Source of the DNA: Sandaracinus sp.
GTDB lineage: Bacteria > Myxococcota_A > Polyangia > Polyangiales > Houyiibacteriaceae
Assembly (NCBI GenBank): GCA_002699025.1
Contig: PABA01000165.1
Coordinates: 1 to 32,500 of the forward strand
Direction of reading: 5' to 3'
DNA length: 32,500 nucleotides
In this document: piece by piece, positions 1 through 7,294 of the stretch
Layout: every line of letters starts with the position of its first letter
Numbering within the stretch: the stretch's first letter is position 1
Notes under the pieces: generated by a model
Database searches by the model: none
What the model was told of the DNA's origin: nothing
Seen by the model: only the letters and a program-made list of their open reading frames with translations
Translations under genes and position numbers: made by a program

Positions 1-560
1 CCCTGCGGTCGGGCGGCCGTCCGTGGTTCGCCCTCCCTGCGGTCGGGCGGCCGTCCGTGGTTCGCCCTCCCTGCGGTCGGGCGGCTGTCCGCGGTCCGCT
101 GTCCGCTGTCCGTGCTGGCGCTCGGCTGGTGCGGTCCATGCCGCTTCGCGGAGCTGCGGGGGAGTGGCTGCGTCGCGGAAATGCCCTCCCTGCGGTCGGG
201 CGGCTGTCCGCCGTCCGCTTTCCGCCGTCCGTGCTGGCGCTCGGCTGGTGCGGTCCATGCCGCTTCGCGGAGCTGCGTCGCGGAAATGCCCTCCCTGCGG
301 TCGGGCGGCTGTCCGCCAACCGCTTTCCGCCGTCTGTGCTGGCGCTCGGCTGCTTCGGTCCATGCCGCTTCGCGGGGCTGCGGGGGAGTGGCTGCGTCGC
401 GGAGAGGCCCTCCTTGCGGTCGGGCGGCTGTCCGCCGTCCGTGCTGGCGCTCGGCTGCTGCGGTCCATGCCGCTTCGCGGGGCTGCGGGGGAGTGGGCTG
501 GCTCGCGGTTCGCCCTCCTTGCGGTCGGGCGGCTGTCCGCAGTTCGCGGCGCGGCAGCCG
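1..560 (+). repeat. Imperfect GC-rich direct repeats, unit about 105-119 bp
   Basis: The core CTGCGGTCGGGCGG recurs near positions 5, 39, 71, 190, 296, 415 and 519. The longer units from 71 onward also share GTGCTGGCGCTCGGCT, GCGGTCCATGCCGCTTCGC and a GGGGGAGTGG block, with alternating spacing of about 119 and 105 bases. Several open frames cross the array, but their products are low-complexity Arg/Ala/Cys/Pro translations of the repeat and resemble no known protein. I therefore read the stretch as non-coding. The array runs off the left edge, so its full length is unknown. A related copy lies at 22441-22519 and an inverted copy at 627-676. Confidence 0.85.
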
Positions 561-626
561 CCGACGCCGCCCGGCCGCTCCCTCCGCGTACGCGGCCGCT
601 GCCTCGGCGTTCGACTGCCCCCCACG

Positions 627-676
627 GACAGCGGATGGCGGACGGCGGACAGCCGCCCGACCGCAGGGAGGGCGAA
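627..676 (-). repeat. Inverted copy of the left-edge repeat
   Basis: The reverse complement of this 50-base block matches 61-110 with about three mismatches. It starts just past the stop codon of the minus-strand membrane gene ending at 680. On that strand it is the first transcribed sequence after the gene, and the direct copies further on could pair with it as a very long stem. It may act as a terminator, but no U-tract is visible. Confidence 0.8.
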
Positions 677-679
677 GGC

Positions 680-1744
680 TCAGCGCAGCTTCAGCCACTT
701 GCCGCGCTCCGGGTAGAGCGGGAAGCGCCACATGCGCGAGTCGACGTAGTAGTGCATGGCCACGACGAAGGCCAAGGGCAGCTCGGCGACGCGCACGTCC
801 CGGAACGCCGCCCGCGGCGCCATGATCACGACCCCGTAGAACATCGTCAGGCCGAGGTAGAGCCAGGCCTTGCCGCTCCCGAGCCAGGCGACGAGGGCGT
901 TCAGCGGCGCCTCCGGATCGCGCGCCCGGTTGCGGTTGTGGAACCACGTCAGGCCCAGGTACTGGAGGTTGTGGTAGGCGGTCACGACCGCCACCGAGAC
1001 GATGATCTCCTCGATGACGAGGTTCGCCAGCCCGAAGGCGAAGACGACGCTGCCGAGGAGCATGGCCCGCGGGCCGAGACCGCGGCGCCCGCGCTTCCAC
1101 AGCACCGCGTGGTGCCCGAGGGCGCCGAGCACGAGCGCCACCCACACGCCGAGCACACCCATCCACACCGGGTCGGGGAGCACCGGGTGGCGGATCCACA
1201 CCTCGATGCCGCCGGCGTGGATGGTCATCAGCTCCGGATCGCGGAAGCGGACGAGGAGCGGCAGGTAGCAGATCGCGTCGAGGAAGCGCGCGTAGAAGCG
1301 CGACTCGCCCGCCGGGACGTTCCCCATCTTGCGCTCGTAGAGGCGCAGGAAGCCGTAGTGCTGGCGGACGAGGTGGTAGTAGCCCCAGTAGATCAGCGCG
1401 TCGCGCACCCAGGGGTAGACGCCGTCCGGGCTGAAGGCCATCGGGAGGCCGAGGACGGCGAGCGTGACCAGCGCGGCGACGAGATAGCGGCGCCCGTGCT
1501 TCTTCCGGTCGGTCGGGTCGAGGACCGACATGGTCCACGTCTGGAAGTTGTGGGGCATGTTGAAGAGCAGCTGGAACGCGGCGTAGACGGTCACGCCGGT
1601 CAGGAGCCCCACGGAGAAGCCGGCCCAGAGGAGGAGCGGCACGAGCACGCTGGCGGTGAAGAAGAGCGTGTCGTAGCGGCCGGAGACGATCCACGCGGGG
1701 GCCGGGAGGGCGCGGGCGGGCGCGGCGGTGGTCGTCACGGTCAC
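680..1744 (-). CDS. Histidine-rich polytopic membrane protein, function unknown
   Basis: The product is 354 residues with roughly seven hydrophobic segments (for example around residues 29-60, 88-105, 195-212 and 225-255), so an inner-membrane protein is likely. Four His-bearing motifs sit in or beside the membrane segments: MPHNFQTW, YYHLVRQHYGFLRLYERK, AYHNLQYLGLTWFHNRNR and AMHYYVDSRMWR. Such spacing is what membrane metal enzymes use (desaturase, hydroxylase or Brp/Blh-type), but I cannot place it in a named family and claim no reaction. The start is GTG, 7 bases after the SDR stop codon, so it is probably the last gene of the set ACAD-like/SDR/membrane protein and translationally coupled. 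No clear Shine-Dalgarno site precedes it. Another in-frame GTG lies two codons downstream. Confidence 0.85.
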   Translation of the reverse strand: MTVTTTAAPARALPAPAWIVSGRYDTLFFTASVLVPLLLWAGFSVGLLTGVTVYAAFQLLFNMPHNFQTWTMSVLDPTDRKKHGRRYLVAALVTLAVLGLPMAFSPDGVYPWVRDALIYWGYYHLVRQHYGFLRLYERKMGNVPAGESRFYARFLDAICYLPLLVRFRDPELMTIHAGGIEVWIRHPVLPDPVWMGVLGVWVALVLGALGHHAVLWKRGRRGLGPRAMLLGSVVFAFGLANLVIEEIIVSVAVVTAYHNLQYLGLTWFHNRNRARDPEAPLNALVAWLGSGKAWLYLGLTMFYGVVIMAPRAAFRDVRVAELPLAFVVAMHYYVDSRMWRFPLYPERGKWLKLR

Positions 1745-1751
1745 GGGCGCA

Positions 1752-2522
1752 TCACCAGTTGTTGTTGAGGTGGGCGCCGCTGGTGGCGTCGATCACCGCG
1801 CCGGTGATCGCGGCGGCGCGCGGGGAGCAGAGGAAGGCGACGACGTCGGCGACGTCCTCGGGGCGGGTGAGGGTGCGGGTGGCCGTGGCGCGCTCGAGGG
1901 TGCGGCGAGCTTCGGGGTCGCCGGCGATGCGCGCGAGGACGCGCTCGGTCTCGGCGATGCCCACGTTGCAGACGTTCGCCGTCACGCCGCGCCGCGCGTA
2001 GTCGACGGAGAGGCCGCGCGCGAGCCCCTCGAGGCCGGCCTTGTGCATGGAGTAGAGCGTGCCCCCGGCGACGCCGGCGCGCCCGGCCATGCTCCCGAAG
2101 AGGACGACGCGGCCGTAGCGCGCGACCATCATGTCGGCGACGAGGCGGCGGCAGAGGCGCGCGGCGGCCTCGAGATCGAGGGCGAGCCAGGCCTCGGCGC
2201 TGGCGTCGTCGACCGTGTGGAGCTTCTGGATGCGGTAGCGGGAGGCGGCCGCGTAGACGAGGATCGTCGGCGCCCCGTGGGCCTCGCGGAGCCGCTCGAG
2301 CGCCGCGTCGGTCGCTCCGACGTCCGTCAGGTCGGCGACCAGCCCGAGCGCCTCGGCGCCGGCCTCGCGGGCGGCGGCGCAGGTCGCCTCCACGACCTCG
2401 GGATCGCGCCCGAGCGGGGCGACGAGGGCACCCTCCCGGGCCAGCGCGAGCGTGGCCGCGCGACCCAGGCCGCGCGTGCCGCCGGCGATCAGGGCGACCC
2501 GTCCTCGGAGCTCGAGATCCAT
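1752..2522 (-). CDS. Short-chain dehydrogenase/reductase (SDR), FabG-like
   Basis: The product is 256 residues, normal for a classical SDR. It has the Rossmann cofactor motif GGTRGLGRA near residue 14, a VADLTD acidic motif after the fourth strand, a catalytic Ser in VLFGSMAGRAG, and the YSMHK catalytic Tyr/Lys pair. Classical SDRs of this type are NAD(P)-dependent oxidoreductases, often beta-ketoacyl reductases; the actual substrate is not visible. The usual NNAG motif reads YAAAS, and the protein ends in the unusual HLNNNW. The ATG at 2522 gives the expected N-terminus (MDLELRGRVALI); the longer in-frame extension is a shadow of the upstream gene. The start overlaps the end of the acyl-CoA dehydrogenase-like gene by 34 bases, which implies one operon and a shared pathway. 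Confidence 0.92.
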   Translation of the reverse strand: MDLELRGRVALIAGGTRGLGRAATLALAREGALVAPLGRDPEVVEATCAAAREAGAEALGLVADLTDVGATDAALERLREAHGAPTILVYAAASRYRIQKLHTVDDASAEAWLALDLEAAARLCRRLVADMMVARYGRVVLFGSMAGRAGVAGGTLYSMHKAGLEGLARGLSVDYARRGVTANVCNVGIAETERVLARIAGDPEARRTLERATATRTLTRPEDVADVVAFLCSPRAAAITGAVIDATSGAHLNNNW

Positions 2523-4186
2523 GGGGCGGCGTTCAGGATCGCGAAAAGGGCGCGCCCCGTCGAGCCGCGCGCGTCGTCGGCGTCCCGCAGGGCGGCGGCT
2601 TCGTCCGGCGCGCCCAGCTCCGCGAGGCGCGCCGCGACGGGCTCGGCGGCGACGCGCGCCGCGTGGGCGAAGGCGGGCCCCTCGCCGGCGAGGGGGCGGA
2701 GGGCAGCCAGGCCGTGGAGCCAGGCGGCCGCCTCCGAGAGGCGGAAGCGCACGTCCTGCGGCGCGCGCCGGCTCTCCCGGGCGCGGGACCGGACGGCGTC
2801 GGCGGCGGCCTTCCAGGGGCCCGCGAGCATGCCGGGCGGGGCCATGGCGCGGACGGCGTCGTCCTCGGCCCAGGCGTCGAAGGGGCCGCCGTGGTGGAGC
2901 GGGGGGGGGCTGCCGTCCTTCCAGGCGAGGGCGTGGCGCCAGAGCTCGTCCTGCTGGAGCGGGCTCGAGCCGTCGAAGATGGCGAGCACGGGCGCGTCGC
3001 GGCGGAGCCGGTGGAAGGGGTGCGGGCGGAAGAGGGAGCGGGCGCCGAGGAGCGTGCCGACGTCGCGGATCGAGTCCTCGAGGAGGCGCGGCGCGAGGAG
3101 CTTGGCGGCGCAGGTCCAGGCGCGGGCGGCGAGGGCGGCGCGGGCCGTGGCGCGGGCGGCGAGGCGGCCGAGGGCCCAGGCGAGCTGGAGGCGGGCGAAG
3201 ACGTCGGCGAGGAGCTGGCGGACGGCGTCGAGCTCGGCGATGGGGGCGCCGTAGAGGCGGCGCGCGCGGGCGTGGGCGAGGCCGTGGGCGAAGGTGGCGG
3301 CGTGGGCGCCGAGGGCCATGCAGGCGACGCCGCTCCGGGAGATCTCGAGGGTGCGGCGGGTGAGCGCGAAGCCGTCGCCCGGGGCGCCGAGGAGCGCCGA
3401 GGCGGGGAGGGGGGCGTCCTCGAGGCGGACGGTGTCGAGGTCGAGGCCCGGGTAGCCGCTCCAGGGGACCGGGCCGCCTGCGCGGAGGCCCGGGGTGCCG
3501 CGCGGGACGAGGAAGAGGCTCGCGCCGAAGGGGTCGCCGGCTTCGCCGGTGCGAGCGAGGACGACCAGGCGCGCGGCGCGGGAGGCGTTGTTGATGGGGC
3601 GCTTGAGGCCGCGCAGGCGGAAGGTCGCGGCGGCCTTCGCATCGGTGGGGTTGCCGCCGGCGTCGAGGGGGTTGGCGAGGGTCTCGCCGGCGAGGAGATC
3701 CGAGCCGTGGGCCCACTCGCTCAGGCCGAGGCCCGCGAGGCCGCCGGCCCGGACGGCGCCGAAGAAGTCCGCGCGCTGCGTGGCGTCGCCAGCCACCAGC
3801 ACGGGCAGGCTCCCGAGGACGACGCCGCCGAGGCAGAGCGTGAAGCCGAGGTCGTGGGCGGCGAGGCGCGCGCAGACGCGCATCAGCGTGCCCCAGTCGA
3901 GGTCGCCGCCCTGGTCCGCGGGCACGAGGGCGCGCCCGAGCGGGCCGCGGAGGAGCGCCTCGAGCTCGGCCTCCGGGAAGGCGCCGGCCGCCTCCAGGGC
4001 GTCCGTCCTCGCGGGCGGGAGCGTCTCCCGGACGAAGGCCTCGAGCGCCGCGAGCGTCGCCGCCTCGCCCGGCTCCGGCGGGTCGAGCGCCGCGTCCAGG
4101 GCGGCCGCCACCCGCAGCGGTCCGGCGCGATCGAGGGCCTCCAGCTCCACCGCTCTCTGATCGCCCGCGCGGCGCTCCGCCGTCAA
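2489..4186 (-). CDS. Acyl-CoA dehydrogenase-like flavoprotein with altered active site
   Basis: The product is 565 residues, longer than the usual 380-400 of the family. Recognisable parts are the alpha-helical N-terminal region (to about residue 140), the flavin-contact segment LGLSEWAHGSDL, the middle beta domain ending near ALLGAPGDGFALTRRTLEISR, and the C-terminal helical domain, then about 130 extra residues rich in Ala. In medium-chain acyl-CoA dehydrogenase the catalytic base lies in an EGT motif; here the matching segment reads FDGSSPLQQDEL, with Asp in place of Glu. The protein may be a slow or repurposed dehydrogenase, or a non-dehydrogenase relative. The start used is a TTG; an in-frame GTG at 4150 is a reasonable alternative. 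The gene is divergent from the GH3 gene at only 32 bases and overlaps the SDR downstream. Confidence 0.85.
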   Translation of the reverse strand: MTAERRAGDQRAVELEALDRAGPLRVAAALDAALDPPEPGEAATLAALEAFVRETLPPARTDALEAAGAFPEAELEALLRGPLGRALVPADQGGDLDWGTLMRVCARLAAHDLGFTLCLGGVVLGSLPVLVAGDATQRADFFGAVRAGGLAGLGLSEWAHGSDLLAGETLANPLDAGGNPTDAKAAATFRLRGLKRPINNASRAARLVVLARTGEAGDPFGASLFLVPRGTPGLRAGGPVPWSGYPGLDLDTVRLEDAPLPASALLGAPGDGFALTRRTLEISRSGVACMALGAHAATFAHGLAHARARRLYGAPIAELDAVRQLLADVFARLQLAWALGRLAARATARAALAARAWTCAAKLLAPRLLEDSIRDVGTLLGARSLFRPHPFHRLRRDAPVLAIFDGSSPLQQDELWRHALAWKDGSPPPLHHGGPFDAWAEDDAVRAMAPPGMLAGPWKAAADAVRSRARESRRAPQDVRFRLSEAAAWLHGLAALRPLAGEGPAFAHAARVAAEPVAARLAELGAPDEAAALRDADDARGSTGRALFAILNAAPWISSSEDGSP

Positions 4187-4218
4187 CGGCGAGGCGCCTT
4201 CCGTGGTACCCCGGAGCC

Positions 4219-5907
4219 ATGGCCGCCCCGCCGCCCGCTCTGCTCCACGCCCTCGGGCAGGCTCAGCGCACGCCGACGGCGCTCGCCTTCGCCGCCGCCG
4301 CCCTCCGCCCGGCCGCCGCCCAGCGCCGCCGCCTCGAGGCCGCCGTCGCGCTCGGCCGGGACAGCGCCTACGGGCGCGCCCACGGCCTCCGCGGCGCGAC
4401 CGATCCGAAGAGCTACGCGCGGAACGTCCCCGTCCTCACGCCCGAGGCGTTGAAGCCCTGGGTCGCGCGGCAGATGCGCGGCGAGGCGGCCGTGCTCACC
4501 ACCGAGCGCCCCGTCTACTACGTCCGCACCACCGGCTCGACGGGCACCCCCAAGCACATCCCCATCACCCCCGCCTACCAGGCCGAGTTCCAGAAGACCG
4601 TCCACGTCGCCCTCTGGCACCTCTACCGTCGCTTCCCCGCCGCCTTCATCGGCCGCGCCCTCTACTTCGTCGGCTCGAGCCAGGTCGACGTCGCCCCCGA
4701 TGGCGCCCCCATCGGCACCATGAGCGGCTACAACTTCGCCGCGCTCTCGCCCCTCGTCCGCGCCATCTACGCCTGGCCCCAGGCGCTCTTCGAGGTCGAG
4801 GACCTCGCTACCCGCAGCTACCTCGCCCTCCACCTGGCCTGCCTCGGCGAGGTCTCCCTCGTCGCCGGCATCTTCCCGGCGCCGATCGTCTACCTCCTCC
4901 GCGACCTCGAGGCGCGCGCCGGCGAGCTCGCCCGCCACCTGGGCCTCGGCGAGCTCCCGGCCTGGCTCCGGCTCACGAGCGCCGAGCGCGCCACCTTCGA
5001 GCACGGCCTCGTCCCGCGCCCCGACCTCGCCGAGCGCCTCCGGGAGGCCGAGCGCGCGCCCGTCGAGGAGAAGGTCGGCTGGGCCCTCCCGCAGCTCCGC
5101 CTCGTCTACTGCTGGACGAACGCCACCGCCGGCGCCTACCTGCCCGAGCTCCAGCGCCGCCTCGGCCCGGCCGTGGCGATCCGCGACGCCATCTACTCCG
5201 CCTGCGAGGCCTGGTGCTCGATCCCCGTCGGCGACGAGGCGCCGGGCGGGCCCTTCGCGATCACCAGCCACTACTTCGAGCTGGTGGAGGAGGCGCGCGC
5301 CGAGGCCGTGGGCGACCCGAGCGCCCTCGTCGCCGACGACTTCCGCACCGTCGACGAGGTCGAGGACGGGCGCCGCTACTACATCGTGCCGACCACCTCG
5401 GGCGGGCTCTACCGCTACTGGCTCGGCGACGTAGTGGAGATCGTCGGGCGCCACGCGCGCACGCCGCGGCTCCGCTTCGTGCGCAAGGGGGGCGCGGCGA
5501 CCAACCTCGTCGGCGAGAAGCTCGACGAGGCGCACGTCAACGCGGCGGTCGCGGCCGGCCTCGAGGCGCTCGGGCTCGAGGCGACCTTCTTCATGGTCAC
5601 GCCGCGCCCGGAGCCCGGCGAGCGGCCCGCCTACGTGCTCTGGATCGAGCTCCCCCCCGACGCGCCCGACGCCGTGCTCGGGCCGCTCGCCGAGCGGGTG
5701 GACGTGGCGCTCCAGGAGGGCTCCTTCGATCTCGGGCGCGTACGGCGCGCGGCGCAGCTCGGGCCCCTCGAGGCGCGGCGCCTCCCGCCAGGCAGCTACG
5801 CGGCGCATCGGCAGGCGAAGGTCGCGGCGGGGAGCGCCGAGTCGCAGCTCAAGGTCGCCCACCTCGGCGACGCGCTCCCGCCGGACCTCGCCGCGCGGGC
5901 TCGCTGA
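4219..5907 (+). CDS. GH3 family acyl-adenylating enzyme (auxin-responsive promoter family)
   Basis: The product is 562 residues, a normal size for GH3 proteins. GH3 enzymes belong to the adenylate-forming superfamily and usually join a carboxylic acid to an amine or amino acid through an acyl-AMP; the bacterial substrates are mostly unknown. The ATP-binding motif is at residues 104-112 (TTGSTGTPK) followed by HIPIT. The segment GGLYRYWLGDVVEI and the FVRKGGAATNLVGEKLDEAHV region match the hinge and C-terminal domain of the family. No signal peptide is present, so it is cytosolic. The ATG follows GGAG at only two bases, a tight but possible ribosome binding site. It is divergent from the acyl-CoA dehydrogenase-like gene, so the two may share a control region and possibly a pathway. 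Confidence 0.93.
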   Translation: MAAPPPALLHALGQAQRTPTALAFAAAALRPAAAQRRRLEAAVALGRDSAYGRAHGLRGATDPKSYARNVPVLTPEALKPWVARQMRGEAAVLTTERPVYYVRTTGSTGTPKHIPITPAYQAEFQKTVHVALWHLYRRFPAAFIGRALYFVGSSQVDVAPDGAPIGTMSGYNFAALSPLVRAIYAWPQALFEVEDLATRSYLALHLACLGEVSLVAGIFPAPIVYLLRDLEARAGELARHLGLGELPAWLRLTSAERATFEHGLVPRPDLAERLREAERAPVEEKVGWALPQLRLVYCWTNATAGAYLPELQRRLGPAVAIRDAIYSACEAWCSIPVGDEAPGGPFAITSHYFELVEEARAEAVGDPSALVADDFRTVDEVEDGRRYYIVPTTSGGLYRYWLGDVVEIVGRHARTPRLRFVRKGGAATNLVGEKLDEAHVNAAVAAGLEALGLEATFFMVTPRPEPGERPAYVLWIELPPDAPDAVLGPLAERVDVALQEGSFDLGRVRRAAQLGPLEARRLPPGSYAAHRQAKVAAGSAESQLKVAHLGDALPPDLAARAR

Positions 5908-5936
5908 GGCGCGGGGGCGAAGGAGGCGGCGCCACG

Positions 5937-6992
5937 TCAGAGCCCGACGGCCACCGCCTCGATGAACTCCGCGCAGCAGGCCGTCACGGCCTCGCGGCAG
6001 AGGGCGGCGCCGGCGCCGCTCGGGTCGACCTCGCAGGTCGTGCTCTCGCGCCCGTCGGAGCAGACCGCGACGCCGCCGTCTTCCGCCGTGACCGTGTAGG
6101 GCCCGCAGACGAGCTGGCAGCCGCCGGCGTCGGAGCGGAGGACCCAGTTGCTCGCGTCGAGGCAGTAGCTCGCCGCGCGGCAGGTCGCGTCCTCGCAGAT
6201 CTGCCCTTCTCCGCACTCCGAGCCGCAGGCGCCGCAGTTCTGCGCGTCGCGGACCAGGTCGGTCTCGCAACCGGGGAGGTCGTCCGTGCAGTCGCCGAAG
6301 CCGGCCTCGCAGGCGATGTCGCAGCCGTCGCCGTCCGGCGCGCAGACGGGCCGGGCGTGGGGGCCGAGCTCGGCGCCGGACGGGCAGGCGTCCCCGCAGG
6401 CGGTGCAGTCGAGGAGCGTGCCGAGCTGCGTGCAGCGCTCCGCGGCGTCGTCGCAGCGCGCCCACCCCTCGCCGCAGTCGAAGCCGCAGGCGCCGTCCTC
6501 GCACTTGGCCGTGCCTCCGGTGGGCGCCGGGCAGACGTTGCCGCAGGCGCCGCACTGGCCCGGCTCGTCGAGGGAGTCGCAGATCCCGTCCGAGTCGCAG
6601 TCCTCGGTGCCCTCCGGGCAGACCGCCCCGTCGGGGCGGGGGCGGCTCGCGTCGGGCGTGCTCATGCCCCCGTCGGACGTGTTCATGCCGCCGTCCGCCG
6701 CCCCGGCGTCGCGGACCTCGCGGCAGCTGCAGACCTCGCAGCCGTCGGGGCCGATCGCGAAGCCGTCGGGGCAGGCGATTTCGCAGGTCACCGGCTCGCA
6801 GTCGACGCCGCAGGCGCCGATGGCCGCCACCTCGATCGACGCCGCCGCCGCCGCGCAGCGGTCGGCGTAGGTCACGCCATCCATGCCGCAGACGGCGCCG
6901 CCCCCACAGAGATCCACGTCCGAGGCGCACCCGCCCGCCGCTCCGAGCAGCGTCGCGCACAGCCCCACCCACACCACCAAGCAAGCCCTCAT
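5937..6992 (-). CDS. Secreted Cys-rich protein with Kazal-like, antistasin-like and Stig1-like repeats
   Basis: The product is 351 residues. The N-terminus (MRACLVVWVGLCATLLGAAGGC) is a signal peptide, and the Cys may be a weak lipobox. Residues about 28-59 have the Kazal pattern with CGMDGVTYADRC and a closing GAC. This is followed by CEPVTCEIACPDGFAIGPDG and CEVCSC, which fits an antistasin-like domain; both folds are serine protease inhibitors in known cases. A Ser/Asp/Gly linker with repeated DGGM precedes Cys-rich modules of the type QCGACGNVC and NCGACGSEC, common in myxobacterial surface proteins. A protease-inhibiting or adhesive role outside the cell is an inference. The gene converges with GH3, with 29 bases between them. 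Confidence 0.85.
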   Translation of the reverse strand: MRACLVVWVGLCATLLGAAGGCASDVDLCGGGAVCGMDGVTYADRCAAAAASIEVAAIGACGVDCEPVTCEIACPDGFAIGPDGCEVCSCREVRDAGAADGGMNTSDGGMSTPDASRPRPDGAVCPEGTEDCDSDGICDSLDEPGQCGACGNVCPAPTGGTAKCEDGACGFDCGEGWARCDDAAERCTQLGTLLDCTACGDACPSGAELGPHARPVCAPDGDGCDIACEAGFGDCTDDLPGCETDLVRDAQNCGACGSECGEGQICEDATCRAASYCLDASNWVLRSDAGGCQLVCGPYTVTAEDGGVAVCSDGRESTTCEVDPSGAGAALCREAVTACCAEFIEAVAVGL

Positions 6993-6999
6993 GTAGAAA

Positions 7000-7029
7000 A
7001 ATCTATCAGCGACCGGCGCGGGCCCCCAA
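7000..7029 (-). promoter_or_regulatory. Candidate promoter for the Kazal-like gene, possibly leaderless
   Basis: On the minus strand TTGGGG (7024-7029) is followed after 18 bases by TAGATT (7000-7005), and then 7 bases later by the ATG of the Cys-rich gene. That distance would put transcription start on or beside the ATG, and no Shine-Dalgarno site is visible, so a leaderless mRNA is possible. The -10 overlaps the short perfect palindrome TAGAAAAATCTA (6994-7005), a possible operator. It stands out as an A/T island in GC-rich DNA. Confidence 0.45.
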
Positions 7030-7182
7030 GTCGGGTGGGGAAAGAGCCTGGCGTCGGTGGCGCCCCGCTCGGCGCGGACCTCGCCCGCGCCGGGCGCGTC
7101 CGTGCGATCGGAGTCTCAGCGTCGTCGTCGACCCGGTCCGCCCCCGGGCGCGTCCGTGGAGCGGAGCGCTCGGTCGCCGTCG

Positions 7183-7272
7183 ACCCACGCCGCGCCGCCG
7201 AGCCACGCCGCGCCGCCGAGTCAGGCCGCGCCGCCGAGCCACGCCGCGCCGCCGAGCCACGCGGCTCCGTGG
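7183..7272 (+). repeat. Tandem array of five 18-bp units
   Basis: The units AGCCACGCCGCGCCGCCG and close variants start at 7183, 7201, 7219, 7237 and 7255; the last is degraded. The array lies in the 302-base gap between the Cys-rich gene and the end of the fatty acyl-AMP ligase gene. Two CCGGGCGCGTCCGTG copies precede it near 7097 and 7144. Apart from the promoter at 7000-7029, I see nothing else in the gap. Confidence 0.8.
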
Positions 7273-7294
7273 ACCGCCGCCGGCGTCGCGCCCA

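Noticed and set aside
23-1768. Proteins encoded across the left-edge repeats
   Set aside because: The residues follow the DNA repeat exactly in all frames and then run opposite the membrane protein gene; no start site or family supports coding.
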